The notes: generated by a model not told the origin, from the letters alone. A stretch of DNA of 64,000 nucleotides from Nansenia antarctica (GCA_963989245.1 OZ022352.1:22296472-22360471); one strand, 5' to 3'. Shown: positions 53,267-64,000, counted from the first letter of the stretch. Made by a program: numbers and translations.

Positions 53267-56220
53267 CGTGTGTGTGTTCGTGTGTGTGTGTTCGTGTGTG
53301 TGTGTGTATTTGTTCTCTCCTCTGTGTTGTAGGTGATGCTGCGTACAGCCCGGTTAGTGGCCCAGTGGCAGTGTGTGGGTTTCTGCCACGGTGTCCTGAA
53401 CACCGACAACATGAGCATCCTGGGGCTCACTCTAGACTACGGCCCCTACGGCTTCATGGACAGGTGAGTTTAACTCCAGTACCTGGTACATACTCTACCT
53501 CTTCCACTGACCCACTTTAGACATCCACAGTCAGGGTTCCCGTGCTGGTCTTAAAAAGCCTTTAAGTCTAAAATCCAGCAATCCGATTCACAAGGCCTCA
53601 AAAGTTTCAGTTATTAGGTCTAAAAAAATGAGGTGTTAGGTGTTAAAAATTAGATCCTGCAAGGAAATCAGTCCGACCACATCAATTTACGTGGAAATTA
53701 ATCAAGCTGGAACCCCAAAAATGCCAATTCACTTCCTTTTTTGTCTGTATGGCAGTGAAATCCCTAATTTCATCACCTCGAGGATGACAAAAAGCTATCA
53801 TACGGTGTCGCGAATAGGCCTAAAATCCTATTCAAAGAGGTTTAAAAAAGGTCTAAAAAGGTCTTCAATTTGACTTGTTGAAACTTGTAGGAACCCTGAG
53901 TTTAACTACAATACCTAGTACATACACTACCTCTTCCACTGACCCACTTTTTTTAGACATCCAAAGTGCTTGACACTGTGTGGAGGAGTAAGGACTTACA
54001 TTATTCACTACCAATTACGTAAATTCCAGGGATGGACTTTAACTCTGAATTAGCTATGAGCTCAAACATTGCACTCAGCTGGTTTTACATTTGTTGTATC
54101 TATCCTTGTTGTCTGACGCAGGTTTGATCCTGACTTTATCTGCAATGCCTCTGACAACTCAGGCCGCTACTCGTACCAGGCCCAGCCGGCTATCTGCCGC
54201 TGGAACCTGGCTCGCCTGGCTGAGGCCCTGGGCCCGGAGCTGCCCCTGGACGGGGCACAGGCTGTCCTGGACGAGTACCTCCCCCTCTACAACACCTTCT
54301 ACCTGGGCAACATGAGGAGGAAGCTGGGCCTGCTGAAGAAGGAAGAGCCAGAGGATGAGATGCTGATCACCGAGCTGCTGCAGACCATGCACAATACAGG
54401 TGTGGGGGAGGGAGGGGAGAGACGTGGGTTGCAGTCCTAGAACCAGACCAACTCCATGAACACCTCTAATCCCTTTTGTTGTGGAGCTACTTAACACTGA
54501 AGGAATTTAAAGCGTGTTGCACTTTAATCAGTTTTATCAGATTATATTGCTGTGCACTCTCATAGTAAACGACATTACGTTTTATGGAGGAAAGGAGGGC
54601 GCACAAAGTCCTAGTGAGAGAGGGAGGACCTGATGCAATACACAACACATTTACCTACAACGGAGACTCACTTTGTTCAGATGAAAGAGGGAAATGGGTC
54701 TGGAATCGATCCAGATCAAACACACGTACAGTAGCCCGACAGAAGACTGTGTCAACATGACCAGGTACAGGTGTTTGCGGAAGTGAGGCGGTGAGATGAA
54801 ATACTATTGTATTTTGGTCACTCTCTCTCTCTCTCTCCTTTCGCACACTTATAGGTGCAGACTTCACCAACACCTTCCGCTGTCTGAGCCGGATCGCCTG
54901 CCCCACCGAGGGGGACGGGGAGGGAGAGAAGGAGGTGGTTAAACAGGCCACAGAGCTCCTGCTGGAGCAGTGTGCCTCTCTGGAGGAAATGAGGGCTGCC
55001 AATAAGCCCAGCATGGCCCCACGGTGAGGGAATGCATTTTAGTTTACAAGCTGTTTGTTTTTAAAAGGAGAGTGGACTCTCCTTTTTTTGCAGTTTTCAT
55101 GACCTATTTAAACGGTGGAGTGAGAGATGGGGGGAGGGGTACAGATGAGGAGAAGACACAGAGGGAGAGAGAGGGCGGATGTGGGAATTGAAACCCGGTC
55201 TCTGGGGTTCTTGTATGGCCTTATGAATGGACCCCAGTGTTTGTTTGTTGGTTTTGTCCTTCATTTCTATTTCCCCATTGTCTCTTGCCCCCCCCCCCCC
55301 CTCCACCCTCTTCCCAGTGAGCTGGCGATGCTGCTGTCCATGGCCCAGAGCAACCCAGCCCTGTTCCAGATGATCTCAGACAGGAAGTCTGTGGCCAGGC
55401 AGATGGAGAAGCTGGACAGGCTGAAGGATCTGATGGACAGCAGCGAGGAGGAGCTGAAGACCAAGCAGGCTGAGGACTGGGCCCGTTGGATCATCCCCTA
55501 CAGGTAGAGGGGTGGATGGAGGGAGAGAAGGAGGAGGAGGAGGAGTGGTGGTGGATGGAGACTTTGGTACTGTTGGGTGGTGTGTTGGCACTGATCTGTT
55601 TGTTGATCTAAACTGCTGTGTTTTGGCATGGTGCAGGAAGCGACTGGCCCGGGAGCGTGAGGGCCAGAGTGATGTCACGGCGGTGCTGGAGGAGAGGGTG
55701 CGCGTGATGGACAGCACCAACCCACGGGTGGTGCTCAGGAACTACATTGCCAAGAATGCCATAGAGGCTGCAGAGAATGGGGACTTCTCAGAGGTCGGGG
55801 TCCAATATCTTGCTTTTTCAAACGTTCTGTCATTCCATGTTGTCTGAACTGTTGTTTTCTTAGTTTTAGGTGATGATATGATAATATCACATTGCTTCCC
55901 CTTGAGAATACATTTTTATGGGTTCCCCTCAAATGGTTTGAACTCTTTCCCATCGCTCTTCCTCTGTGCTGTAGGTCCAGCGGGTGCTGAAGGTTCTGGA
56001 AAAGCCTTTCACTGCCCAGCCAGGTCTGGAACAGCCCAGCTGGGTGGGCCGAGGAGGGGGGAAGGAGCAGGGAGAGAGGGACGAGGGGAGAGAGGGAGAG
56101 GGAGGAGAGGAGGACGAGCAGGAGACAGGAGCAGCAGTAACAGTCCCCCAAAGACATGTTCCCTATGACAGCAAGCCCCCAGTTTGGGCCAATGAAATTT
56201 CTGTCTCCTGATCTTCGTAA
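50978..56220 (+). CDS. selenoo: Selenoprotein O, mitochondrial AMPylase pseudokinase (contains Sec)
   Basis: Nine exons: 50978-51549, 51813-52016, 52637-52814, 53333-53463, 54122-54399, 54855-55023, 55318-55503, 55637-55793, 55975-56220; 706 residues with Sec. The N-terminus (ICHICRPAVVVVRSLSVRMA) is basic and fits a mitochondrial targeting signal. The kinase-like fold shows HCYCGHQFGQFAGQLGDGA (nucleotide loop), WEIQVKGAGLTPYSR, DGRKVLRSSIREFLCSEA, GVPTTRAG, FCHGVLNTDNMSILGLTLDY and YGPYGFMDRFDP. SelO binds ATP in inverted orientation and transfers AMP to protein hydroxyl groups. The frame meets TGA at 56209-56211, then TCT TCG TAA; the tail ...EISVS-U-SS matches the C-terminal Sec of vertebrate SELENOO, so TGA is read as selenocysteine at residue 704. 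An acidic, Gly/Glu-rich insert precedes this tail. I did not locate the required SECIS element in the 3' UTR with confidence. Confidence 0.96.
53222..53311. repeat. (TG)n tract before a selenoo acceptor
   Basis: TG repeats with TTCG interruptions end about 20 bp before the exon at 53333. Confidence 0.92.
53532..53898. mobile_element. Non-autonomous DNA transposon, CAGGGTTCC ends, between long direct repeats
   Basis: Ends CAGGGTTCC (53532-53540) and GGAACCCTG (53890-53898) are exact inverted repeats. The body is rich in ggtcttaaaaa-type motifs and non-coding. Two diverged copies of a roughly 66-bp segment (gagtttaact... to ...agacatccacagt) flank it at 53466-53531 and 53898-53967, far longer than a normal target-site duplication. 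The element at 62019-62411 looks related. Confidence 0.72.
56209..56211 (+). other. selenoo: Selenocysteine codon (UGA) of selenoo
   Basis: In-frame TGA, two sense codons (TCT, TCG) before TAA at 56218-56220. The preceding residues PPVWANEISVS align with the conserved end of vertebrate SELENOO. An automatic annotation would stop here and lose the last three residues. Confidence 0.93.
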
Positions 56221-57274
56221 TGCCTTCCCGACAGCTTACCCATCCATAGATAAAAGAGAGTCTTACTTTGTTTTCATCACTTCTTTCCTTTTTTCTTCAC
56301 TTCTCTCCCTTCTGCTATCATCAGTATATTCTCTCTCTTATTTGGGTGGGTAGTGTCAAGGACAGGAAGATCAAATGAGGCAAGATACTCCTGTGTCAAT
56401 CAGTCTACACTAGAAGAGAGGAAACGTGTTAAGAGGTATAGCAAATTTCACAATACAAAAACACCACTTTGCGGTGGAGTGACTTTATATTGACCTTTTT
56501 AGGAAACGGTGTCTGATTAGAGTCATACATAGTGTACTTAATTCAGGTTCCTCTCTGCAGTGTGTTTGACTGGTTATGAATGAAGGCCCAGGCGTCCAGT
56601 CCTACAGCGACCCGTCTGAGTCTGAGAGACTACAGAGTATCACCTCAACAAATACCAAATAATGTGTGTTTAATGCGAGTGTGAGACTGTGAGAATGTGA
56701 ATGATTGTTGTATGTGACTGACTGAGCCGGAAGTTATTTTATACGCACAAACATTATGGTCTATCTATCAGCGTCACTCGTCTTATGAGTATAGCAACAG
56801 TTTTCGCCAGACTGTCCACTAACCACATAGCTTCAACACAGAAACGGTAGACCACATTTTTATATAGGTCACGATGACATTCAATGCGTCACATACATTT
56901 TTACCAGGAATCTTCTTTTAACTACCATTAACTACATCCAAGCCACATTTTGTTTCTATTTTCTTTTAATTCATGGGGAAAATAGTCCTTTTGTGTCATC
57001 ACTGTCTCCTTGTTTACTTGAGATCATTTTATACTTATCTTTTGTGGCCCAACAAAACAATGCATCACAGAGATTACACAAGCGGCTTCTCTTGGATTCC
57101 AGTTTATGGCTTTATATATCAATATTGGTGATGATTAAACCACTGTGACAACATTATCGGAGCACATACTCTTTTCAGATGATTTGAGACTAACAGTTTT
57201 TATTTATTGGTTAATTCATGTAAATGTTATGTATTATCAAACGAGTGCTTCCTCTATAAATAAATGTTGCAGTT

Positions 57275-57280
57275 AATAAA
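57275..57280 (+). terminator. Putative selenoo polyadenylation signal
   Basis: AATAAA about 1.05 kb after the stop; a second one is at 57479-57484. Long 3' UTRs are expected because the SECIS element lies there. Confidence 0.45.
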
Positions 57281-58194
57281 GATTCAAGTTACATTGGCTA
57301 TTATTGTGTGTCTTATTATGTTTTTTGCCTGTTTCATGCGCACACATCTACTTCTCTTGACAGATTGCGTTTCAGTTTGTCTCTTCATGTCGGGGTTCAT
57401 TAACGTTACTTGTGAAGTGTTGATGTTGCTAAACAGTTGTAAATACTGAAGCTCACCACGCCTATATGTGTATAAGATAATAAATACTTTTCCTTCCTGT
57501 TTAAACTTTAACTGAATACTTTTTCCTCCAGACATGTTTGACGAGTTAGTGCAAATGGTTTTGTGTATTAATTCGTCCCTTCAGTCAGAGGATTGTGTGG
57601 AATGTCTGTGCCCCCTGGGCCTCAGTGCACAGGTCCTAGCAAGCCCTGCACAACACGCCGAATTAGGAAACACAAAGGCATACACAGAATAATGGTACTA
57701 GCACAGTATAACAACAGTAGCCCAACAAGGCATTATTCATCTGACACACTGATATTATTCAACTTGAGTGTCAAGTGAAGTAGTATCTGTTTTTTGCAGT
57801 TGATATTCTGATGTTCCAGGATATAAAAGGAGCCTTCACAAACAACTAGGCTATGCAGTGTGTGTCTTTAGTTAACAAGGTAAAAATCAGGCTTTACAGT
57901 AGCCTTAAGTTGGATTATTATCTAGCCTAATGGTTGGCAATGGAAAAAGGATAATAAACCGGGTCAGCCCTGTAGTGGAAAAGCACCATAATACACCAAT
58001 AATTCTCCAAATGTTCCTTGAGCTGTGATATGCGTGTTTTGATTGATTGATTGAAAACTTTATTAGAAGATTTGCAGAAGTAGGTACATGAAAGTACATA
58101 TTACATACAAGGTCAACTAACAGGATAAAAACCCAAGAAAGCCACTGGCTTATTTCAATTGGGGTCCTCTTCATTTCAATTGGGGTCATCTTGT

Positions 58195-58269
58195 CAGGGC
58201 TCTCAAGTCTCACGCATTGGGTTGAAATGCGTGTGTCTCACGCCCAATGCGTGAGACTTGAGAGCCCTG
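58195..58269. repeat. Perfect inverted repeat, 27-bp arms
   Basis: Arm 58195-58221 (cagggctctcaagtctcacg onward) and arm 58243-58269 are exact reverse complements around a 21-base loop that repeats part of the arm (gtctcacg). It lies 211 bp before the mapk12 ATG. Confidence 0.95.
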
Positions 58270-58479
58270 TCTTGTTGTTGGCTGCTCTCACACATATCCT
58301 TTATGGGGCTCGGGAGTGGCTGGGTGACCTGAGGGTGCGCCTGCCCTGCGCTGTAGACGCGCTGCGCATTTGTCGAGAGAGAGAATGCAAGAACGCATAG
58401 GTGGGACAATGGGTGTGGAGACAGAACTGTGAAATCAAATCAACCACTGGGACAGCTCTTACACAGATCTAATAATAAG

Positions 58480-61053
58480 ATGTCCAGCAGCCGGATCAGG
58501 CCGGGCTATTGCCGCCAGGACGTGAACAAGACCACATGGGAGGTACCGGAGCGGTACCGCGATCTGAGACAGGTGGGGACGGGAGCGTACGGGACAGTCT
58601 GGTGAGTTACGGTGCCAGGCAGGGTTCGGGTGATCACAATATTTCACCACATGCTTTGTGCACTTTTACACACTCCACATACGGAATAATTTAGGATAGC
58701 CTATAGTGTTTTAAAAGACATCAATGGCTGATTATGTCGGCCTTTAATGAAATGAGTGTTGAATAGTGAAACAAAAGAAAAACTACTGCGCGGAGCCACG
58801 TTCACTGTTTTACTTCCTTGTATGGCTGGGGGGCACAATTTAGTCACTGGAGAATTCATCTCACCTATCACCCTCATCGATTGTGAAAACAATAATCTTT
58901 GGCTATTCAACTTTCCTCCCCAAGATTTTAATTTAGACAGTGTCCCGTCTCCTCATTTTATTCCAAGAATGGATGAAAACCAGTGATTTCCGTGTTAATC
59001 CGCAACAAAATGAATGTATTGTTGCCAATATACTTCTACCCAAAAGTTGACATGATCACATTAGGCTCAGAATGCACAGCTGCGCTTAAACCATTTACAC
59101 GGGTTACCTTTGTGTGCCTCGCAGCGTGAGGTCGCCACATTGTTGTGATCAATGATTCGCCCCCGTGGGCGTGTCTAGAGCTGTGTGGGCGTGTCCCGAG
59201 CTGTGTGGGCGTGTCCAGAGCTGTGTGGGCGTGTCCAGAGCTGTTCTGACTGGCTGAATGCCCATTTCGTGACGTTAGAATTACAAGGTTCTATCTCCAT
59301 TTTTGTCAAAATTGAGTTTTTTACATAATCTGATCCACCAGGTGTTTATTAATGCCTGTGTGGTGTTATTTTTTTAAATGTTGACATTTTTGAGTTAGTA
59401 ATTCATAAAATACAAAGGTTCCATCTCACAGAACATAATGGAATGTAAAAACTTTGACGCTCAATATCTCTGAACTGCCCTAAACGGAGATAGAACCTTA
59501 TCATTCTAAACGGAGATAGAACCTTATCATTCTAAGATCACGATTTGTTTCTGCATGGTTTCGACTAGACGTGTTTCAGAGTAGCATGTGTTGTGATTGA
59601 ATACAAGGTACTATGTAGTCCCACTCAGGTGCCCACATGCTACAAGAAGATTTGCCTACAGCCAGGGAAGAAATAATGTGAAACTGGAAACGGTGTCCTA
59701 GTTGCACAGGATTACAGTTTATTTCGCAGATGTGATCTTTCATATGAGATATAGATATATTAAAGAGTACATTAGATTTATCTTTACGTAATGTATCGTT
59801 TCCCTCTTAATCCTAATCCTTAAACCAAAAAACTACGGATTAACGGAGCGCTCTCTCGATGCTCCCCTGCATACATCGTAGGCCTACTGTACAGAAATAT
59901 GACATGCAATGCTGAAGCCATAAGAAAGAGGACCTTGACAGCTGCCTTTTCTAACACCTCCATCTCTATCGGTATCTTCATCTCTATATCTCTTCCTCTC
60001 ATCTCCAGCTCTGCGATGGACAGGACGGGGGCCAAAGTGGCCATCAAGAAGCTCCACAGGCCCTTCCAGTCTGAACTGTTCGCTAAGAGGGCCTATCGGG
60101 AGCTGAGGCTGCTCAAACACATGAAACATGAAAATGTGAGACCTGAACACTATACTCTGAATTTAAATCAATCTTCAGCTGGATCTTTTTCCCTTGTCCT
60201 CCACGGCAACAGCCCCCCCCCCCCCTTCCAAGACACTTAGCTGATCAATGCTATTGATTACTCCAGTCCAGACATTTGGTTCGCCCCGGGCACAATCAAT
60301 CTCTGATTAAAAGGCAAGGACGAAAGCTAGCAAACACTCTGGCCCTCGAGGACTACTGCAGTTGTGCGGCCTTGTTAAACAATACGTTTAGTCCATAAAA
60401 GCAATCCCAAAGCAATATCTTTCTTGTTATCTTCAATTTAGTGCAAAATTATTTAATTATTGAGACATATAGTCAGATATCTAATGTTTGTTTATAAGAG
60501 TGGTTTACATTCTGTCGTCTCTGGGGTCACAGGTCATAGGTCTGCTGGATGTGTTCACCGCTGACCTCTCTTTGGACAAATTCAACGACTTGTGAGTGCA
60601 CTTGTGTCATATCATAACTATCAGTTGGAGACACCCAACCCACCCTCCATAAAACTCTTTACAGGATTATACAGTCAAAGTTGCACCTATATAATTTCAG
60701 ATTTTTTAGATATACAGTAGGCTACTGTGTAATACTTCACATTCTCTCCATCTCTCTCCCAGTTATCTGGTGATGCCCTTCATGGGGACAGATCTGGGGA
60801 AGCTGATGAAGCTACAGAGGCTCACAGAGGACAGAGTTCAGTTCCTGGTCTATCAGATGTTGAAGGGACTCAAGGTATGTGACTCGCGTAAACTGTAAAC
60901 ACACACAGTCTGATACACAGTACACACTACAGGTACATTACCACACGATACATTATGATGGTGATGGAAATACCTGCCATTTTCTGTTGCTACAGTATAT
61001 CCATTCCGCTGGGATCATTCATAGGGTGAGTGAACATCGTTTTAGTCTGTTAC

Positions 61054-61088
<35 letters not shown>

Positions 61089-63885
61089 TGTATGTGTGTG
61101 TGAGAGAGAGAGAGCGAGAGAGCGAGGGGGGGCAGTGTGCATTTGTTGTCCCAATAACCTACTTTATATTTTTCTGTAGGACCTCAAACCAGGGAATCTG
61201 GCTGTCAACCAAGAATGTGAGCTCAAGGTACTGTCCACATTCACACATCCAGTGTTCTGATAACCTAAATAACCCCCAACATGGTGACAACATCATTTCC
61301 ATTGTTGTCCTAATTGGGCCAGTCATTCGCCCCGCTGGGTTTTGCAGCTGTTGAGTAGATTTGCTGTAATAACTGCATTTATGGTACAGTAGAAGCATAG
61401 GTGTAATTTCCCTATGAACTATCCTATTGCTGTTCATTACCATGGCTATGGTGTCCTGGCCCGAGACTGAAGACCCATCTCTTCAGGCTACACCTTAACT
61501 GCTCCTCCTGAGACATCTACTACCCCCAGCACTGCGTCTCCTGAGACACCCGCTTTTCCCCTTTACTGTCTCCCCCAAGACTTCTACTGCCCCCCCTGTA
61601 CTGTTTCTCTGTTTCTCCAGTGTCTATACAAAAAAAAAAGTTGTTCCTTCCATCACGGCGACTACCAATGGGCCTGGGCCTGAGCTAGATAACTCTTCCT
61701 GATACGACTGGTGGATTGATGATTCACTTGCTTAGTCAAATGTATTGATTGTAAGTCACTTTGGAATAAGGCGTCTGCTAAATGCCAAAAATGTAAACGT
61801 AAATGTCCTGTCAGATCCTGGACTTCGGGCTGGCCCGCCAGGCGGACACTGAGATGACGGGGTATGTGGTGACGCGCTGGTACCGACCCCCAGAGGTCAT
61901 CCTGAACTGGATGCACTACACCCAGACTGGTGAGTGACATCACTCTGCTCCAGGGACAGTTGTGATGTTAACCTCAATGGTTTACAGTAACACTGGGATA
62001 CAGACAGCTTATACAGTACAGGGTATCCGCGGTGTCTTGAAAAGTATTAAAAGTTGATAAATACATTTTGGGAAAATCAAGACCCTTAATAAGTATTAAA
62101 AAGTCTTATCACAATTTTATGAGGTCTTGAATTGTGTATGTATTTTTCTGAATTAGACTCTGTCCAAAGAGTTTGAGTCCTAAAAACTTTTAGTAAAAGT
62201 TTGTGAATTTATTAGTTTTATTAAAAAACTAAGATGAACCGGAAATTCTGTTGTATGATAGTGGTCTAGTCTATTGCAAACTAAAAAGGTGTCACTGATG
62301 TCAACGGTTACAGCTCGAAGTGGCGGTGAGGTCTGGAAAAATATTGACACGGTCTTTAAAAAGTCTTCGAAAGGTATTGAAATTAACCTCAAGATTCCTG
62401 TATATACCCTGCAGTAGTAGAACAGCAATATCAGCTGTTACCGTTGTGTATATGGACACTCAGAGAGTGCTAGAATAACCACTAGGTGGTGCTCTGCATT
62501 CAGCTTGCCTAGTAATGATATACGCTGTAAACTGAGACAATGTCATAACTCATAACTCGAAGCTCGTTCGAAAGGCCTCTACTGTACAGCCAACAACATG
62601 CTGTTTGTGTGTCCCTTTCTTCCTGCAGTGGATATCTGGTCAGTGGGCTGCATCATGGCTGAGATGCTGTTGGGGAAACCACTGTTTAAAGGCAACGACC
62701 GTATCCACCTCTTCTCTGACACTGAGCCCTCTCACCCCGGCTGTCACACACACTTAATGACTCGTGGTTCTATCGAACTCAGTTTGTGTTTGTGTGAAGT
62801 TTCGACCTGTTATGCACCTTTGAATTGCCTGTGGTGAATGTTGTTTACATTTTAATCGACAGACATGCCCACACATGGTTTATTGCTTTTCTGCTGATTG
62901 ACTAGACTACATCTCACCAACTTGGTTATTATTATTATTATCCTTGTCCATAACATATCAGAAGGTTGCATTTCACTCCAGATTTAAATAGGTTTCATAC
63001 TCTCTGTTTAGATATGATCCAAATGTTTTACTGTTGAGCAAGGTCACAATAATGTTAAAACATGATGGCGTAACATGATGTGATCAGATACAGTATGGTA
63101 TGACCTTTGAACCTTAACTCCTGGTGCTCAGACCTGGATCAGCTTAATGAGATCATGAAGGTCACAGGAACGCCCACGCAGGACTTCATCACCAAACTGC
63201 AGTCTCAGGACGTGAGTCCTACCTGTACATGAACACACACATGTATACCTACCTGACCGTACATCAACTTAGTACACTCAAACCTGTTATTGATCAAATA
63301 GCTTTTTTTGTTATCCTCTTTTTTAGGCTAAAAACTATGTCAAAGGCCTTCCCAAACTGGATAAGAAAGATCTTCAGGAGCTCTTTTGCAAAGTCAACAA
63401 GACAGTCAACCCCCAGGGTAAGACACCATCTCACTGAATTATGTTGATTTGCTATGCTGGTAACAGTCCCCAAGTTATACATTTTTTTACCACTGTGGTC
63501 AATCCAATCTAGCCGTTGCACTACTGCTAGTTGCACACACCCCAGCTCAATGTGAACACTCAATTACCCTTTGCACTACTGCTGTTTACAAATTGTTGTA
63601 CTTGTACTCAATGACAATAAAGTTGAATCTAATCTAATCTAATCTAATCTATTATCACACTCATTTCCAGTCTACCGTAACCGTCCTTCCCACCCTGTTC
63701 CCTCTCTCCAGCGGTGACAGTGGTGGATCGAATGCTGCTGCTGGACCCGGAGTGCAGGGTGACCGCTGCGGAGGCCCTCTCCCTGCCCTACTTCTCAGAC
63801 TTCAGAGAGCCAGACGACGAGACGGAGGCCGAGCAGTACGACCACTCGCTGGACAACACAGACCTGCCCCTGGAGCAGTGGAAAC
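58480..63885 (+). CDS. mapk12: p38 gamma mitogen-activated protein kinase (3' end outside window)
   Basis: Eleven exons: 58480-58601, 60009-60135, 60533-60591, 60763-60874, 60996-61025, 61180-61227, 61815-61929, 62629-62700, 63132-63211, 63327-63417, 63712-63885; 343 residues. The last exon (about 20-25 residues, bearing the PDZ ligand in mammals) lies beyond the window. Kinase motifs: Gly loop VGTGAYGTV (32-40), VAIK with Lys54, HRD 149-151, DFG 169-171, and the p38 activation motif TGY at 181-183, phosphorylated by MKK3/6. The N-terminus PGYCRQDVNKTTWEVPERYR and MPFMGTDLGKLMK fit MAPK12 better than MAPK11/13/14. After the activation loop it reads WYRPPEV, where p38 kinases usually have WYRAPEV. 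The intron after 62700 uses a weak donor (gtatcc). p38 gamma acts in stress signalling, mainly in muscle. The zebrafish-type a/b paralogue cannot be assigned. Confidence 0.95.
59165..59245. repeat. 20-bp minisatellite
   Basis: Four tandem units of gtgggcgtgtccagagctgt in mapk12 intron 1, each with a CACCC/GGGCG-like core. Confidence 0.93.
59275..59535 (+). mobile_element. MITE with TTAGAAT termini, copy 2, duplicated end
   Basis: Reverse-oriented copy of 29322-29555: ttagaattacaaggttctat at the left, and at the right ataga, accttatcattctaa. The right terminal 26 bp are present twice in tandem (ends at 59509 and 59535). Non-coding, in mapk12 intron 1. Confidence 0.82.
61053..61101. repeat. 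(TG)n microsatellite
   Basis: TG repeats with TA interruptions in a mapk12 intron, followed by a short GA run. Confidence 0.9.
61450..61806 (+). mobile_element. L2-type LINE 3' UTR and tail
   Basis: Reads gaagacccatctcttcaggc, accttaactgctcctcctga and ends gtaagtcactttggaataag, gcgtctgctaaatgccaaaa. The same order is found in the LINE at 10402-11280. It ends 9 bp before the acceptor of the mapk12 exon 61815-61929. Confidence 0.78.
62019..62411. mobile_element. Non-autonomous DNA transposon, CAGGGTAT ends
   Basis: CAGGGTAT (62019-62026) and ATACCCTG (62404-62411) are inverted ends, with the direct repeat cagta at 62014-62018 and 62412-62416. The body shares gtcttgaa/agtcttaaaa motifs with the element at 53532-53898. 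Non-coding, in mapk12 intron 7. Confidence 0.7.
63495..63655 (+). mobile_element. Non-LTR retrotransposon tail
   Basis: Ends caatgacaataaagttgaat and (CTAAT)n, a typical fish LINE end, with two short repeated motifs (ttgcactactgctg / ttgcactactgctag). Lies in mapk12 intron 10. Confidence 0.5.
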
Positions 63886-64000
63886 GTAAAGAGGGAGGGT
63901 GGCGGGGGACTCAGAGGGGTTGTTGTGTTCTTAGCCTCGATTTTTCCGGTCTTACACTTGCGTTGCTTGGAAGTAAAGCGGAGCGAATGCAAGAAGGTTA
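63886..64000 (+). other. mapk12: Start of the last mapk12 intron
   Basis: The donor gtaaagag at 63886 follows TGG AAA C; the final exon is not reached. Confidence 0.7.

Larger units (their letters stand above)
56221..58479. other. selenoo 3' UTR and intergenic region to mapk12
   Basis: Contains the selenoo 3' UTR (two AATAAA signals), a LINE-tail-like stretch at 58044-58140 on the minus strand (gattgattgattgaaaactt), the perfect hairpin at 58195-58269 and a GC-rich stretch (about 58300-58390) that may be the mapk12 promoter/leader. Neither tubgcp6 nor hdac10 is present, although both sit here in human. Confidence 0.6.

Noticed and set aside
57774..57818. Possible SECIS (gtga ... ctgatg with a short stem)
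   Set aside because: The stem has only about eight pairs, the apical loop lacks AA or CC, and it lies beyond both likely polyadenylation signals.

Overview
The window is nuclear DNA of a ray-finned fish, most likely a teleost. The evidence is vertebrate genes with short GT-AG introns, very dense (CA/TG)n microsatellites, fish-type tRNA-derived SINEs that share their 3' tail with L2-type LINEs, and several small inverted-repeat DNA elements. The species cannot be fixed from the sequence. All six protein-coding genes lie on the + strand, and I rebuilt each by joining exons in frame across GT-AG introns.

Layout. 1-19484: the 3' part (15 exons) of an ankyrin/BTB gene of the ABTB2/ABTB3 family, best fit abtb3 (btbd11); its 5' exons lie before the window. 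23961-28057: mlc1, complete in 11 coding exons. 33255-38518: panx2, complete in 5 coding exons. 42741-47771: trabd, complete in 9 coding exons. 50978-56220: selenoo, complete in 9 coding exons, ending in an in-frame UGA (selenocysteine) three codons before the stop. 58480-63885: mapk12 (p38 gamma), 11 coding exons; the last exon lies beyond the window.

The set mlc1, panx2, trabd, selenoo, mapk12 is the gene content of human 22q13.33, so this is a conserved synteny block. It is tighter than in human: mov10l1, tubgcp6 and hdac10 are not in the window, all genes point the same way, and abtb3 (12q in human) is joined on the left. The genes do not form a pathway. They cover a synaptic scaffold, an astrocyte membrane protein, a large-pore channel, a TraB-domain protein, a mitochondrial AMPylating selenoprotein and a stress kinase.

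Introns and intergenic gaps are rich in repeats: a 5'-truncated L2 LINE with target-site duplication, a SINE nested in a LINE tail, several MITE-like elements (one with a THAP-like zinc-finger start, one family present twice in opposite orientation), a 24-bp minisatellite with higher-order structure upstream of trabd, and a perfect 27-bp-arm hairpin upstream of mapk12. I found no CRISPR array, rRNA, functional tRNA gene or new multi-gene system.
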